This document shows, in pieces, positions 19,040 through 28,133 of a stretch of 64,000 nucleotides of DNA; the stretch's first letter is position 1; every line of letters begins with the position of its first letter. Location: positions 3,067,324-3,131,323 of the forward strand of contig NZ_KZ987724.1 of the NCBI RefSeq assembly GCF_003614185.1, written 5' to 3'. The DNA comes from Paenibacillus aceti. GTDB taxonomy: Bacteria; Bacillota; Bacilli; Paenibacillales; Paenibacillaceae. Made by a program: the position numbers and the translations under genes. Below the pieces are notes generated by a model. That model saw nothing but the letters and a program-made list of their open reading frames with translations, searched no databases and had not been told where the DNA came from.

Positions 19040-19699
19040 TTACACCCCTTTGAACACGTTTAAATCCGGCCTCACCCGGAGCAAATTCGTAATCTTATCA
19101 ATCTGCATTTGCCCGTCACGTAAAAAAGCGAACTCCATGCTTGTCTCCCGATTCTCCCACTCATCCGGTGGCCTGCTGATAATCTCTGCGATCCGGAGCT
19201 GGGTAGGTGCCAGATAAGAGGCCGCGATGACCGCCTCCTCATTGCCAGCTATGCCCGCATGGGCCATTCCCCTAAGCGCTCCCATTATTAAAATATCTCC
19301 GGTACACGTAACCGTTCCCCCTGGATTGACATCCCCCAGGAAGAGCAGGTTGCCTTCATGATGCAGCACCTGCCCGGAACGAACCATTCCGCACATCGTG
19401 GCAATTTTCGCCGTGTCCTCTTCCGTGATCATGCCTGGTGTGTCCACGGAGCGAATAAGCAGATTGCCTTTTTGTCTCAATATATCAAGCAGCGCTTCCT
19501 TCTCTTCGTCCGACACGATCCTCATCCCGAATTTCACATCAACATGAATGATCGGGCCAGTCAGGATGTTCTGATGGCTATGCTCCAATTTATAACGCAA
19601 TTCGTCAAGCAGAGCCCCGAATTCGCAAGTATCGTCAAACAGGAAAACCAGGCCATCCTTGATGCCCTTAATTGTCACATGGTTGGATTTCACCGTCAT
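19040..19699 (-). CDS. minC: Septum site-determining protein MinC
   Basis: MinC inhibits FtsZ assembly. The 219-residue protein has a variable N-terminal domain (about 1-105) and the conserved C-terminal beta-helix domain, which includes GTVTCTGDILIMGALRGMAHAG and ASYLAPTQLRIA. It is immediately followed by minD. Confidence 0.95.
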   Translation of the reverse strand: MTVKSNHVTIKGIKDGLVFLFDDTCEFGALLDELRYKLEHSHQNILTGPIIHVDVKFGMRIVSDEEKEALLDILRQKGNLLIRSVDTPGMITEEDTAKIATMCGMVRSGQVLHHEGNLLFLGDVNPGGTVTCTGDILIMGALRGMAHAGIAGNEEAVIAASYLAPTQLRIAEIISRPPDEWENRETSMEFAFLRDGQMQIDKITNLLRVRPDLNVFKGV

Positions 19700-19775
19700 A
19701 AGCCTGTCCCTCCCTCTTATTCAATTCGCGTAGATGCGAACAAGTTCCTGCTTGCATTCCTTGAAATATGCGAAG

Positions 19776-20306
19776 TCAGGACTTCTGTTCCGGGGAGCGA
19801 CGCTTGGTGAGAATCTCAAGCTGCCGTCTTAGCGGCACATAGATTGCCAGTGCGAACACAAATTGCACGAACATATTCGGTATGATGTGATTGACGAGCG
19901 CCCATGAATAGGCCTGATGAGTTAGCTCGAACAAGGAATAGATGCCGAATATTGTAGAGTCCAGCAGCAGACTGCCGAAGATGATGAGGATCAGCACCAT
20001 CGGAAGCGGGATCGGACGGGATCTCGATGGAAGTCCCACCAGATACCCGGTAAATCCCATGGCAAAAGAGTAAGGCCCAATGATAGCACCATAGAAGACA
20101 ACATCATGCAATACTCCAAAAATCAGACCGAGAACTAGCCCGGTATGTCGGTTCTCAAAAATGGAAAAATACATAATCACCACAAAAACCAGATGAGGAA
20201 ATAGCCGCGTCTGCCATGAATATGGAATTAACCAGGGGACAATCGTTCCCTCAACAATGAACAGGACGAACAGCAGCAAGATTAATATCGTTTTTCTCTT
20301 CCTCAC
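19776..20306 (-). CDS. mreD: Rod shape-determining protein MreD
   Basis: This is a 176-residue integral membrane protein with about five helices, located after mreC, where it works in the cell-wall elongasome. Sequence is poorly conserved across the family, so identity rests on position and hydrophobic profile. Its GTG start overlaps the mreC TAG stop by one base, showing tight coupling. Confidence 0.9.
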   Translation of the reverse strand: MRKRKTILILLLFVLFIVEGTIVPWLIPYSWQTRLFPHLVFVVIMYFSIFENRHTGLVLGLIFGVLHDVVFYGAIIGPYSFAMGFTGYLVGLPSRSRPIPLPMVLILIIFGSLLLDSTIFGIYSLFELTHQAYSWALVNHIIPNMFVQFVFALAIYVPLRRQLEILTKRRSPEQKS

Positions 20307-21181
20307 TATTCTTCAACCTCCGGAGCAAACACCACGAACAGTTCCTTCCAATCAGTAAAGCTTGCTGCCGGTTCTACCGTAGCGGTGTAGGTCAGACCAT
20401 ATTGGCCGACTTCGATCTCCTTCACCTTACCGATCACCATCCCTCGAGGGAATACGCCACCGATGCCCGAAGAGACGATCAGATCATCCTTGGCAAGCGG
20501 AGTAGGCGATGTAATCCGTGACATGAGGAAATAACCGGTTGTCTGATCATAGGACTCAATCATACCGAATACATCATTCTCCTTGCCTTGAGCGGTCACA
20601 GCAATCCCGTTGGAATTGGGATCCTTGGCATCCATCGTGGTCGCCAGTCTGACGGTAGAGGTGAAGTTACTCACATGGCTAATGACGCCGACCAGCCCTT
20701 CTGCAGACGATACAGCCATTCCTTCCTTAACCCCTTCCCGTTCACCGATGTTCACGACGATCGAACGGTTAATCGGGTCATCATTGATGCTCACGACCTG
20801 AGCGATCTTCCATATATAGTCATACTGTTCTTTCTGAGCCTTGGTAAAATCAAGATCCTTCTTCAGTTGCTCATTCTCCTGCTCAAGCCGATTGAATCTC
20901 GCTTTGTCGCGTGTATAATGAGCCAAGGCGATCTTCAGTTGTTCATTCTCTTCCTGTAAAGAACGCAGGTTGGAGATGTCCTCAACCACACCTGCTATGT
21001 ATGAGGTGGGTCTATAGAATAAATTTTGCACGAAGCCAACCGTATCCTTCACAAATTTCTCCGGCCAGGACAAGCCTGCTCTCGATCCGAGGGTAAAGCC
21101 CATCACCGCGATAAAAAGAATAAGTCCGATCAACAAAACAAATAATCTTTTGTTGCCAAGTAGCTTAAACAGTTTAAGCAC
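20306..21181 (-). CDS. mreC: Rod shape-determining protein MreC
   Basis: The 291-residue protein has an N-terminal membrane helix (about 10-30), a coiled coil (about 70-115) and the MreC beta domain with VVNIGEREGVKEGMAV. It connects MreB to penicillin-binding proteins outside the membrane. It lies between mreB and mreD. Confidence 0.95.
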   Translation of the reverse strand: MLKLFKLLGNKRLFVLLIGLILFIAVMGFTLGSRAGLSWPEKFVKDTVGFVQNLFYRPTSYIAGVVEDISNLRSLQEENEQLKIALAHYTRDKARFNRLEQENEQLKKDLDFTKAQKEQYDYIWKIAQVVSINDDPINRSIVVNIGEREGVKEGMAVSSAEGLVGVISHVSNFTSTVRLATTMDAKDPNSNGIAVTAQGKENDVFGMIESYDQTTGYFLMSRITSPTPLAKDDLIVSSGIGGVFPRGMVIGKVKEIEVGQYGLTYTATVEPAASFTDWKELFVVFAPEVEE

Positions 21182-21305
21182 CCTCCAACCTTACGAATTT
21201 CTTCTATTGTAGCTCCTCACAGTTTGTCTTTGAAACAAGCAGAAACGAATCCTCGTCCTCTGACGAACGGTATCCGTTTCTGGCAATTAGCTACACAAAT
21301 AGAAA

Positions 21306-21340
21306 AGCGGCTTGGCCATCCATAGCCGGATGGCGCCGCT
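21306..21340 (-). terminator. Partial terminator/attenuator after mreB
   Basis: On the minus strand AGCGGC-GCCATCC pairs with GGATGGC-GCCGCT and is followed by TTTCTATTT, 35 bases past mreB. It could reduce read-through into mreC-mreD-minCD. Confidence 0.75.
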
Positions 21341-21375
21341 AATCAATATTAATTTCCGCATCTATCCCGCCGTTA

Positions 21376-22410
21376 TTAGCGTCTGGAACGAAGCGTCGAA
21401 CTGTTCTTCGTCTTGAACAGATGAATATTGTCCAGGGCACGGCCTGTACCGATAGCTACACAGTCGAGCGGATTATCAGCAACGATCACAGGCATCCCGG
21501 TTTCACTGGCCAGCAGCTTGTCCAGGTTGCGCAGGAGCGCACCCCCGCCGGTGAGGACGATACCGCGGTCCATAATATCGGCCGCAAGCTCAGGAGGGCA
21601 TTTCTCAAGGGTTACTTTGACAGCATCTACGATAGCGCTGACCGTATCGTTAAGAGCTTCTGTAATTTCATCGGATGTAATCGTGATCGTCTTCGGCAAT
21701 CCGGTAACGAGGTCACGACCGCGAATTTCCATCGTCTCTACCTTCTCAAGGGCGAGCGCAGAACCGACATCCATCTTCAATTGCTCGGAGGTTCTCTCCC
21801 CGATCATCAGATTGTATTGACGTTTAATATACTGAATGATCGATTCGTCCATCTCATCACCAGCGACGCGCACCGATTTGCTCGTTACGATGCCGCCGAG
21901 GGAAATCACAGCAACCTCTGTCGTACCGCCGCCGATATCGACGACCATACTGCCTGTAGGCTCCCAGACCGGCAGATCGGCACCGATGGCCGCTGCGAAA
22001 GGCTCTTCAATCGTATAGGCCTCACGAGCTCCTGCCTGCTTGGTCGCATCCTCAACAGCACGCTGCTCTACCGCAGTAATTCCGGAAGGAACACAGACCA
22101 TGACATTAGGATGACGCTGGAACATCGAACGCTGCTTCTGCGCCGAACGGATGAAATATTTGATCATCGTCGCCGTCGTATCAAAATCAGCGATAACCCC
22201 ATCCTTCATCGGACGGATCGCGCGGATATTGCCAGGCGTTCTGCCGATCATTTTCTTAGCCGATTCCCCTACAGCAACGATGTTCTTATTATCAGTATGG
22301 ATGGCAACCACCGAAGGTTCCCTCACAATAATTCCTTTGCCACGGATATAAACAAGGGTATTTGCAGTCCCTAAATCAATTCCTAAATCTTTCGAAAAGC
22401 CACCAAACAT
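21376..22410 (-). CDS. mreB: Actin-like rod-shape protein MreB
   Basis: MreB forms membrane filaments that organise wall synthesis. The 344-residue protein has the actin-fold motifs [10 protein letters not shown] (phosphate 1), [13 protein letters not shown] (phosphate 2) and [11 protein letters not shown] (adenosine). The start has GAAAGGAAG upstream. A weak promoter (TTGAAG, 18 bases, TATAAT) overlaps the end of radC. Confidence 0.97.
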   Translation of the reverse strand: MFGGFSKDLGIDLGTANTLVYIRGKGIIVREPSVVAIHTDNKNIVAVGESAKKMIGRTPGNIRAIRPMKDGVIADFDTTATMIKYFIRSAQKQRSMFQRHPNVMVCVPSGITAVEQRAVEDATKQAGAREAYTIEEPFAAAIGADLPVWEPTGSMVVDIGGGTTEVAVISLGGIVTSKSVRVAGDEMDESIIQYIKRQYNLMIGERTSEQLKMDVGSALALEKVETMEIRGRDLVTGLPKTITITSDEITEALNDTVSAIVDAVKVTLEKCPPELAADIMDRGIVLTGGGALLRNLDKLLASETGMPVIVADNPLDCVAIGTGRALDNIHLFKTKNSSTLRSRR

Positions 22411-22449
22411 GCTGTAATCTTCCTTTCTTCCTGTATCTAATCAATTATA

Positions 22450-23139
22450 TTACATCAAACCCTGCTCCTTCAAACTCACGAATTGACCGTCTCCAATCAC
22501 GATGTGATCCAGTACATCAATTCCCACAATTTCACCCGCTTCGCACAGACGGCGCGTCATGCGGATATCTTCCGGACTTGGCGTCGGATCTCCGCTCGGA
22601 TGATTATGGGCGCAGACGATCGATGCACTACTGCATTTAATCGCAGCGCGATACACTTCGCGAGGATGAACGATCGATGCGTTCAAGCTACCAACGGAAA
22701 GCGTCTCTTGAGCAATGATATGATTTTTCGTATTCAAAAAAAGACATACAAAGTGTTCCTTAGGTAAGTATCTGAGCTGCTCCATCAATACGTCTGCCGC
22801 GTCTTGCGGACTACGAATACTCGCAGTCTCCGGCAAACGTGATTTAGCCAGTCTTTGTCCAAGTTCGATCCCAGCCTTGATCTGTACAGCCTTGGCCGTA
22901 CCGACCCCTTTCATTTGCGTTAAGTCGTCTAGACTACGATCTACTAGGCCGCGAATGCCGCCGATCTCAGCGAGAATCCGCTGGGCCATATGGACAGCCG
23001 ACTCATGCTTCGTGCCGGTCCGCAGCAATATCGCTAACAGCTCGGCTTGGCTGAGCGCCCCTGCTCCATATTCCATCATCCGTTCTCTCGGGCGCTCCTC
23101 GCTAGGAATGTCACGCAGCATATAAGGTGCCAAATTCAT
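22450..23139 (-). CDS. radC: RadC family JAMM-domain protein
   Basis: This 229-residue protein has an N-terminal helix-hairpin-helix region (about 55-80, with DLTQMKGVG) and a JAB/MPN+ domain with the metal motif CAHNHPSGDPTPSPED. Its cellular function is unsettled; an early DNA-repair assignment is doubtful. In Bacillus the order is maf-radC-mreB; here maf is truncated just upstream, so radC may have lost its normal promoter. Confidence 0.93.
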   Translation of the reverse strand: MNLAPYMLRDIPSEERPRERMMEYGAGALSQAELLAILLRTGTKHESAVHMAQRILAEIGGIRGLVDRSLDDLTQMKGVGTAKAVQIKAGIELGQRLAKSRLPETASIRSPQDAADVLMEQLRYLPKEHFVCLFLNTKNHIIAQETLSVGSLNASIVHPREVYRAAIKCSSASIVCAHNHPSGDPTPSPEDIRMTRRLCEAGEIVGIDVLDHIVIGDGQFVSLKEQGLM

Positions 23140-23268
23140 CTTGAACCCTCTCCTCCGAATATTAGTTCAGTACCAAGTCTTCTAAAGTCTTAGTCACAAG
23201 CTTCATTCGGAAGGATATGCTTTATCACTTCCTAGTATAAACGGATTTATTTTCTTTTTGTTACATTT

Positions 23269-23412
23269 CTACAATACATATACTCCAAAATTGCGAAGCA
23301 TATCAACGAGCAAGGATAGCGGAAGACCGACAACATTGAAATAGCAGCCTTCTATACCAGTTACGATCGTTGCTCCCAAGCCTTGAATGGCGTAAGCGCC
23401 AGCCTTGTAGTG
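23269..23412 (-). pseudogene. maf: Maf nucleotide pyrophosphatase, C-terminal fragment
   Basis: The minus strand encodes KAGAYAIQG and then a GLPLS-containing tail ending ...GVYVL and TAG at 23269. This is the C-terminal part of the Maf/septum-formation protein family, nucleotide pyrophosphatases acting on non-canonical or modified nucleotides. Homology stops sharply at about KAGAY; the preceding bases belong to the serine recombinase gene. The N-terminal ~150 codons are not in this window. The position before radC is exactly where intact maf lies in Bacillus. Confidence 0.9.
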
Positions 23413-25199
23413 CACGATGGTTCTTTTAAGCTGACAGTATCATTGACGAGTTCCCCGCCATAAAAGTTTGACGCCAAAGTAGAAACTAATGTTTTGATTA
23501 CCGCCCCCGCTTTATAAGTAACGGTGGCTTTATAGCCGTCACCGTTACCATCAGGGTCATGATCCCCACCTTCGTACTGTAGCAATTTCTCAATATTGGC
23601 TTTCAAGTAAATTGTAGGTTCTCCGTCTTCGTTGACAATTATTTTATCAACTAACAAACTAAGATCCTTACGATCAAACATCTCTTTTCCAATAAGTTCA
23701 TCAAGAACACTCAACGCAGTAACTGAACCTTCCTGAAACCTTGAAGATTGCTTTTTAATTTCAGTTAAATCATCAATCTGCCTTTGAATATCTTTGATTA
23801 GCAAACGCTTCTCAGCTTCAATTTCTGCATATGCTTCTGAGATAATTTCCTCATCTTCGGGGCGTCGAGCAACTTCATTTATCCTCTGCTTCATTGTTAC
23901 TTTCAGTTCATCAGAAAGTTGCTTTAGACTTGAATTTAGCCTCTGGAGGGACTTATCTAGATTGTCTGTTCTTTTCACCTGATCTTTCAATTTACCATCG
24001 AAACCACTAATTGCATTGCTCAGTTTTTCTCTGAGGACAACAAGGTGGGCTTTTATTGCAAGCAGCAATGTTCGATCTAAGATGTAATGTGTTGTACAAG
24101 CTATTTTACCTACTCTTCTGTATGTCCCGCATATGTAGGACTTGTGTTTGCCTTCCTTATTAAGAGCAACAAATCCACGTCCGCAATCGGCACAAACAAG
24201 AAAGCCAGTGAATAGGTTTACATGCTTATGTCCCGAACCTCTATAATGCATGGTGAGACGTTTTTCAGCGATCTCCTGTGCAAGTTCGAAATCCTCCACA
24301 CTTACCAGAGGTTCGTGATTATTTGTAAACACATAGTGCTGAGACGGATCGACCCTCAGAATTTTCCCATTGATCTCAGCAAGCTTATATTTACCTTGTC
24401 GAAGTACTCCAATGTAAAAGTCATTTCTTACGATTCTTTGAACCATTCGCTGAACCCAAACATGTGTAACATCTTTTTTGTAAACTTTACCTTCAGCTTC
24501 TTTATTTCTTTGGATAACCATTGATGGAGTAGGCACTTCGTTTTCAGTCAGATAAATACAAATTTTTCTGTAGCCGTCACCTTGTAAATACATTTCGAAG
24601 ATCTTCTTAACCACCCAAGCAGTTTCTTCATCAATAATTACTTTCTCTCGGTTAAGCGGATCTCTCTTGTAGCCGTAAGGAACTGCTGACAAATACTTGC
24701 CATCAATCATTTTGGTCTTGTTGTTATCTTTTATTTTGGTGCTTATATCTTTGACATACCTCTCATTATACCACGTTTTTATTCCAAGTATCGAGTCGTC
24801 ATCAACGAATGAGTCGTAGTTATCACTTATCAGAATTACTCGAACACCTAACCTTTGCATATCTTCGAGAAACAGCAATGTATGAGCATTATGCCGTCCG
24901 ATACGTGATATGTCCTTTACCAAAAGCACAACTTTATACCCATTTTCAATTGCAAAATTAATATCTTTTAACATCCGAGCAAAATCAGGTCTGTTGAAAG
25001 AATATCCGCTGTAATTATCATCTTCGTACAAATTCTTTTCAGAAATTTCTTTCCCAAACACCTCTTTTGCATGATTCGAAATTATCTTCTTTTGGGCAAT
25101 AATTGTAGCGTAATTCTTCCTATCTTCATCGCGGCTAATGCGTGTATAACCAATCAACAAACACTTATCTCCAGAATTTACAACCTTAAAATTAGTCAT
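23361..25199 (-). CDS. Large serine recombinase (island integrase)
   Basis: This 612-residue site-specific recombinase probably catalyses integration and excision of the island. The N-terminal resolvase domain (about 12-160) has YTRISRDE with the catalytic Ser and the later KDISRIGR motif. A recombinase domain (about 175-290) follows. The zinc ribbon uses CADCG and, later, [12 protein letters not shown] (about 335-365), and a long coiled coil lies at about 385-480. The last 16 or so residues are encoded by maf sequence read in another frame, so the gene crosses attL. It is the first gene at the island edge, as is usual for integrases. Confidence 0.93.
   Translation of the reverse strand: MTNFKVVNSGDKCLLIGYTRISRDEDRKNYATIIAQKKIISNHAKEVFGKEISEKNLYEDDNYSGYSFNRPDFARMLKDINFAIENGYKVVLLVKDISRIGRHNAHTLLFLEDMQRLGVRVILISDNYDSFVDDDSILGIKTWYNERYVKDISTKIKDNNKTKMIDGKYLSAVPYGYKRDPLNREKVIIDEETAWVVKKIFEMYLQGDGYRKICIYLTENEVPTPSMVIQRNKEAEGKVYKKDVTHVWVQRMVQRIVRNDFYIGVLRQGKYKLAEINGKILRVDPSQHYVFTNNHEPLVSVEDFELAQEIAEKRLTMHYRGSGHKHVNLFTGFLVCADCGRGFVALNKEGKHKSYICGTYRRVGKIACTTHYILDRTLLLAIKAHLVVLREKLSNAISGFDGKLKDQVKRTDNLDKSLQRLNSSLKQLSDELKVTMKQRINEVARRPEDEEIISEAYAEIEAEKRLLIKDIQRQIDDLTEIKKQSSRFQEGSVTALSVLDELIGKEMFDRKDLSLLVDKIIVNEDGEPTIYLKANIEKLLQYEGGDHDPDGNGDGYKATVTYKAGAVIKTLVSTLASNFYGGELVNDTVSLKEPSCTTRLALTPFKAWEQRS
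23395..23425. other. Left attachment junction (attL) of the genomic island
   Basis: Maf coding homology ends here and the recombinase gene begins, so the crossover lies within these ~30 bases. Composition also shifts from moderate G+C to A+T rich to the right. Large serine recombinases share only a few bases between attB and attP, so the exact core cannot be fixed without the right end. Confidence 0.75.
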
Positions 25200-25238
25200 A
25201 TTTGATACCCCATTTCTTATATTTTCATTGGATTTGGG

Positions 25239-25481
25239 TCATTGTACCTTGGTATCGAAAACTGGTTCAACATTGTTTTTGAGTGCGTTTTGAAGCACTA
25301 ATTTTTCAAGACCAACAAGGACATCATCAGTCCCAGAAACGAATGTGATCAGTTTATAGGACTTGAATTTTCTGGTCTTGAGATCTTCCTTGAGTTCCAA
25401 AAATTCCGCCGAATCCTTATCCTGCTCAGTCATCCAGACATACACCAACTTATTTGCATTATCCATCTTCACTTTGATCAA
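25239..25481 (-). CDS. Small hypothetical protein
   Basis: I do not recognise this ~80-residue soluble protein with a central MTEQDKDSAEFLELKEDL helix. The start is taken as TTG at 25481 because GGAGGTG lies eight bases upstream and the TTG overlaps the stop of a 35-codon ORF (TTGA). The ATG at 25466 is the alternative. It sits just upstream of the recombinase and could influence it; that is only positional. Confidence 0.55.
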   Translation of the reverse strand: MIKVKMDNANKLVYVWMTEQDKDSAEFLELKEDLKTRKFKSYKLITFVSGTDDVLVGLEKLVLQNALKNNVEPVFDTKVQ

Positions 25482-25585
25482 GATAATGCACCTCCAACGA
25501 CCCACAACACAGACATGTTGGAATACCAGATCTTGGAGAGGAAGGTCTTTCTTGACTTGACTAACTTACTAATGATCGCAGACAT
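25478..25585 (-). CDS. Short hydrophobic peptide, translationally coupled
   Basis: A 35-residue ORF starts at ATG 25585 with GGAG seven bases upstream. It encodes a basic N-terminal half followed by a hydrophobic MSVLWVVGGALS tail. Its TGA overlaps the next start (TTGA). The element TCAAGAGTC, shared with other island promoters, lies about 57 bases upstream. It may be a leader or small membrane peptide; function unknown. Confidence 0.4.
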   Translation of the reverse strand: MSAIISKLVKSRKTFLSKIWYSNMSVLWVVGGALS

Positions 25586-25712
25586 GTTTAACACTCCGTT
25601 TTCACTATATTTGGAGCGGTAACTCCATGCCTGCTTGTTAAGGACTCTTGAAAAATATCCGTAACACGAACTCAACTCAAGACAGGTGCAGATCAATTGG
25701 ACTCAAAATAAG

Positions 25713-25762
25713 AAAAAGCACTCACTTCCTGACTAGAAACAGTCAGAGAGATAAGTGCTTCA
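25713..25762 (-). terminator. Terminator after the SF3 helicase gene
   Basis: On the minus strand AGCACTTATCTC-CTGACTG pairs with CAGTC-GGAAGTGAGTGCT and is followed by TTTTTC. It lies about 60 bases after the helicase stop. Confidence 0.8.
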
Positions 25763-25825
25763 TAATTGAAATTCTACAAAATAGAGCTTTCCTCCTTAAG
25801 CTCGCAAGCGAGCTACTTCAAAAAC

Positions 25826-27256
25826 TCACTCCGGATAATAAAAGTAAATCCCAAGCCCCTCGACATAAAAATCACCGTTGATTTTCTTCTCGCGAACTTT
25901 AATGCCTTGCTCGATGAGAACTCTGCTGAACATCTCCCAAAACTTTGTGGAGCCTATGGACTTTACATTGTCCAAGCCATTATTATCTGCCCATCTTGAA
26001 AAATCTCGCTTAAAGTCTGATCTTAAGGTCTGTTCACCTTCAGCCCAAAATACCCGCGCTTTGAAATACTCGGGGATCGGGTTTTGACTGACCTTATAAT
26101 CCTCTAATGCTTTTTCACACACTTTACTTTCGGTCAGATTAAAGTTGTTATCGATTAAACGAGCCAAGCCTTTCATTGCAAAATTCAGTATGCCTGGTAA
26201 TTCTGTCAGCAGCTTATCGAGAAGTGATTTGTCCATGTAGCTTACCCCCTCAATAGGGGCTTCGCCTGCTCTCAACTCCCGATAAATTTTGTTGAAAGGA
26301 ATGATTTGAAGTCTTCGGAAATACCCATTTGTTAAATCATTTGAATCCATCATACTGTTCAGCAATACAATCGTCTTAGCAAACAATCTTGTGTTGAAAG
26401 AAGCTTTGAATTTCTGCTCGACGTTTACCGCATCTCCACCAGTTAAGATTTTGAAGTTCTGAGTGTTGAATTTCCGATCAAATTCATTCTCGGTCGAAAC
26501 ATTCACCAGCTTTCCCGGCAGGTTTTGCATACCAAAACGACCACCAAGATCTTTCAACGAGACATTTGACACATTTTCAATTCCGATAAGGTGACGGATG
26601 ACTTCTGATAATACACTCTTACCATTTGACCCCGAACCTATGAAGAAAAACGCCTTTTGAATCTTAATGTCCGGTATAAAGCAGTAACCCATTATTTCCT
26701 GAACAAGTATGATACGCTCCCTATCACCTTCAAAGATGTCGAATAGGAATTCTTCAAACTTCGGACACGATGCTGATCCGTCATATTCAATCGGAATTTG
26801 AATGGTGGATAAGTAGCTTGGGTCATGATTAATAAATTCCATCGAATAAAGATTTAACATTCCATTCGTTAAGTTTATAAGCCCCTTTTCGGGATTCATT
26901 TCTTCAACAAATGGTATCTCTCTCCTTAAAGCCTCGAAGTACTCACCCTCCCATTTCCGACACCAGATATCCGCTTTTGCTTCATGAATAATACCGCGGC
27001 AGATCGCCTTTAACATCCTGTCGTTCATTTCGATATAATACCCCTTACTACAATAGGCATAAATCTGCGCATTACCTAGTTGAACGAGATGCATTCGACT
27101 TAATGCGTAAGTGGCGAATGTATTAGCGTTCATTTCTAGATCTCTCTTCCCGTAAGTAATCCCCCGTTCTTTAAGCGCGAGACGCTCATCGAGCTGCTCT
27201 ACAATTGGTGAGACACAGGATTTCATGACTTCAAGAGTTTGATATGATGCTGCCAT
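25826..27256 (-). CDS. Superfamily 3 helicase, phage/plasmid primase-associated (D5-like)
   Basis: This 476-residue protein resembles the D5_N plus SF3 ATPase module that unwinds DNA for plasmid, phage and island replication. The Walker A is GSGSNGKSVLSE near residue 210. Downstream come the sensor region with KTIVLLNSMMDSND and the arginine-finger region YFRRLQIIPF. The C-terminus (about 380-476) is a winged-helix-like tail. There is no primase-polymerase domain at the N-terminus. The start is the ATG at 27256; GCTCAAGAGTC lies 41 bases upstream in the promoter region. Likely the island's replication protein. Confidence 0.88.
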   Translation of the reverse strand: MAASYQTLEVMKSCVSPIVEQLDERLALKERGITYGKRDLEMNANTFATYALSRMHLVQLGNAQIYAYCSKGYYIEMNDRMLKAICRGIIHEAKADIWCRKWEGEYFEALRREIPFVEEMNPEKGLINLTNGMLNLYSMEFINHDPSYLSTIQIPIEYDGSASCPKFEEFLFDIFEGDRERIILVQEIMGYCFIPDIKIQKAFFFIGSGSNGKSVLSEVIRHLIGIENVSNVSLKDLGGRFGMQNLPGKLVNVSTENEFDRKFNTQNFKILTGGDAVNVEQKFKASFNTRLFAKTIVLLNSMMDSNDLTNGYFRRLQIIPFNKIYRELRAGEAPIEGVSYMDKSLLDKLLTELPGILNFAMKGLARLIDNNFNLTESKVCEKALEDYKVSQNPIPEYFKARVFWAEGEQTLRSDFKRDFSRWADNNGLDNVKSIGSTKFWEMFSRVLIEQGIKVREKKINGDFYVEGLGIYFYYPE

Positions 27257-27297
27257 TTTTAAGCACACCTTTCTCGGGTTTGTATATCACTCTCCGA

Positions 27298-27308
27298 GAC
27301 TCTTGAGC
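27298..27308 (-). promoter_or_regulatory. Shared island promoter element GCTCAAGAGTC (copy 1)
   Basis: On the minus strand GTGCTCAAGAGTC is followed after about ten bases by GATATAC, 41 bases from the helicase start. Exact copies occur at 52544-52554 and 58059-58069, and a shorter TCAAGAGTC at 25643-25651, each at a similar distance from a start codon. Confidence 0.5.
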
Positions 27309-27377
27309 ACTTTCCCAATTTTCGTCTCAACTCCTGCATAAAAAAATGACCCTAATTTATTTTGGATGAATAAAAAC

Positions 27378-27407
27378 AGTGTAGACCACCAAAGGTATTC
27401 TACACTG
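27378..27407 (-). terminator. Terminator after the 237-residue hypothetical gene
   Basis: On the minus strand CAGTGTAGA and TCTACACTG form a perfect 9-bp stem followed by TTTTTA, just after the stop at 27419. Confidence 0.8.
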
Positions 27408-27418
27408 TAGTCAGGTTT

Positions 27419-28132
27419 TTATTTGGATGTTAAATGCAGTTCCCTCATGCTTTGTGCTTTCCTCTTCTTGCCTTCTTCTCTCTTTTTCAGTAGATGCTCC
27501 AGTAATGGACCATACTTATCTGCGTACTTCGGTATTACCTTCCATTCACCTTGAACTTTCTTGTCGATTGGGATGATCTGTTCAGTAATTGGAACAACAT
27601 CTTCTCTATAACCTGATTTGTTCTTGGGCTTATTTCTCTTAAATTGAATCGATGGTGTGGGTAACTTGGCGTCTCCTTTTTCAAATGCTTTCAAATATAA
27701 GGAAACATAGCCACCTCTAGGATCATCATTAGCTTCAAAAAAACCAGCGTACTCATCCCTTAACATCAAGAACATAAACTCGTAATAGGTAAGATCAAAC
27801 TTTTCATTTGCTTTTACTTTACGTTTTCCGATCTGATCTTTACTTATTCCCGTATACTTATCCAAACGAACATCAATGACAGGAACATCGTCAATATCTA
27901 CATCAGAGATCAAGGTGATACCTACCTTTGTAGGACATGGTTCAGATTTCCTCACACCATCTGCGACATTACGCTTTGACTTAAATGATTGAAATCCGAG
28001 TAAAGTAACAAAATGTAGAGTATGAGACAATGAACATAAATTCTCTTTTCGACTCTTTGGCATATCCGCTATTATCTGATGACCGATTTCTAGAAATCTT
28101 GAATTATATTTTGTTTTCTTACCAGCACCCAT
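27419..28132 (-). CDS. Hypothetical island protein (possible replication partner)
   Basis: I do not recognise this 237-residue basic protein. It has no membrane segment; the C-terminus is Lys/Arg-rich with KKREEGKKRKAQ. It follows the 443-residue gene by one base and precedes the SF3 helicase, so the three may act together in island replication; that is inference from position. Confidence 0.65.
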   Translation of the reverse strand: MGAGKKTKYNSRFLEIGHQIIADMPKSRKENLCSLSHTLHFVTLLGFQSFKSKRNVADGVRKSEPCPTKVGITLISDVDIDDVPVIDVRLDKYTGISKDQIGKRKVKANEKFDLTYYEFMFLMLRDEYAGFFEANDDPRGGYVSLYLKAFEKGDAKLPTPSIQFKRNKPKNKSGYREDVVPITEQIIPIDKKVQGEWKVIPKYADKYGPLLEHLLKKREEGKKRKAQSMRELHLTSK

Positions 28133-28133
28133 T

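Noticed and set aside
21421-22374. 317-codon plus-strand open frame
   Set aside because: It lies entirely opposite mreB, a strongly conserved gene; its translation has no recognisable features.
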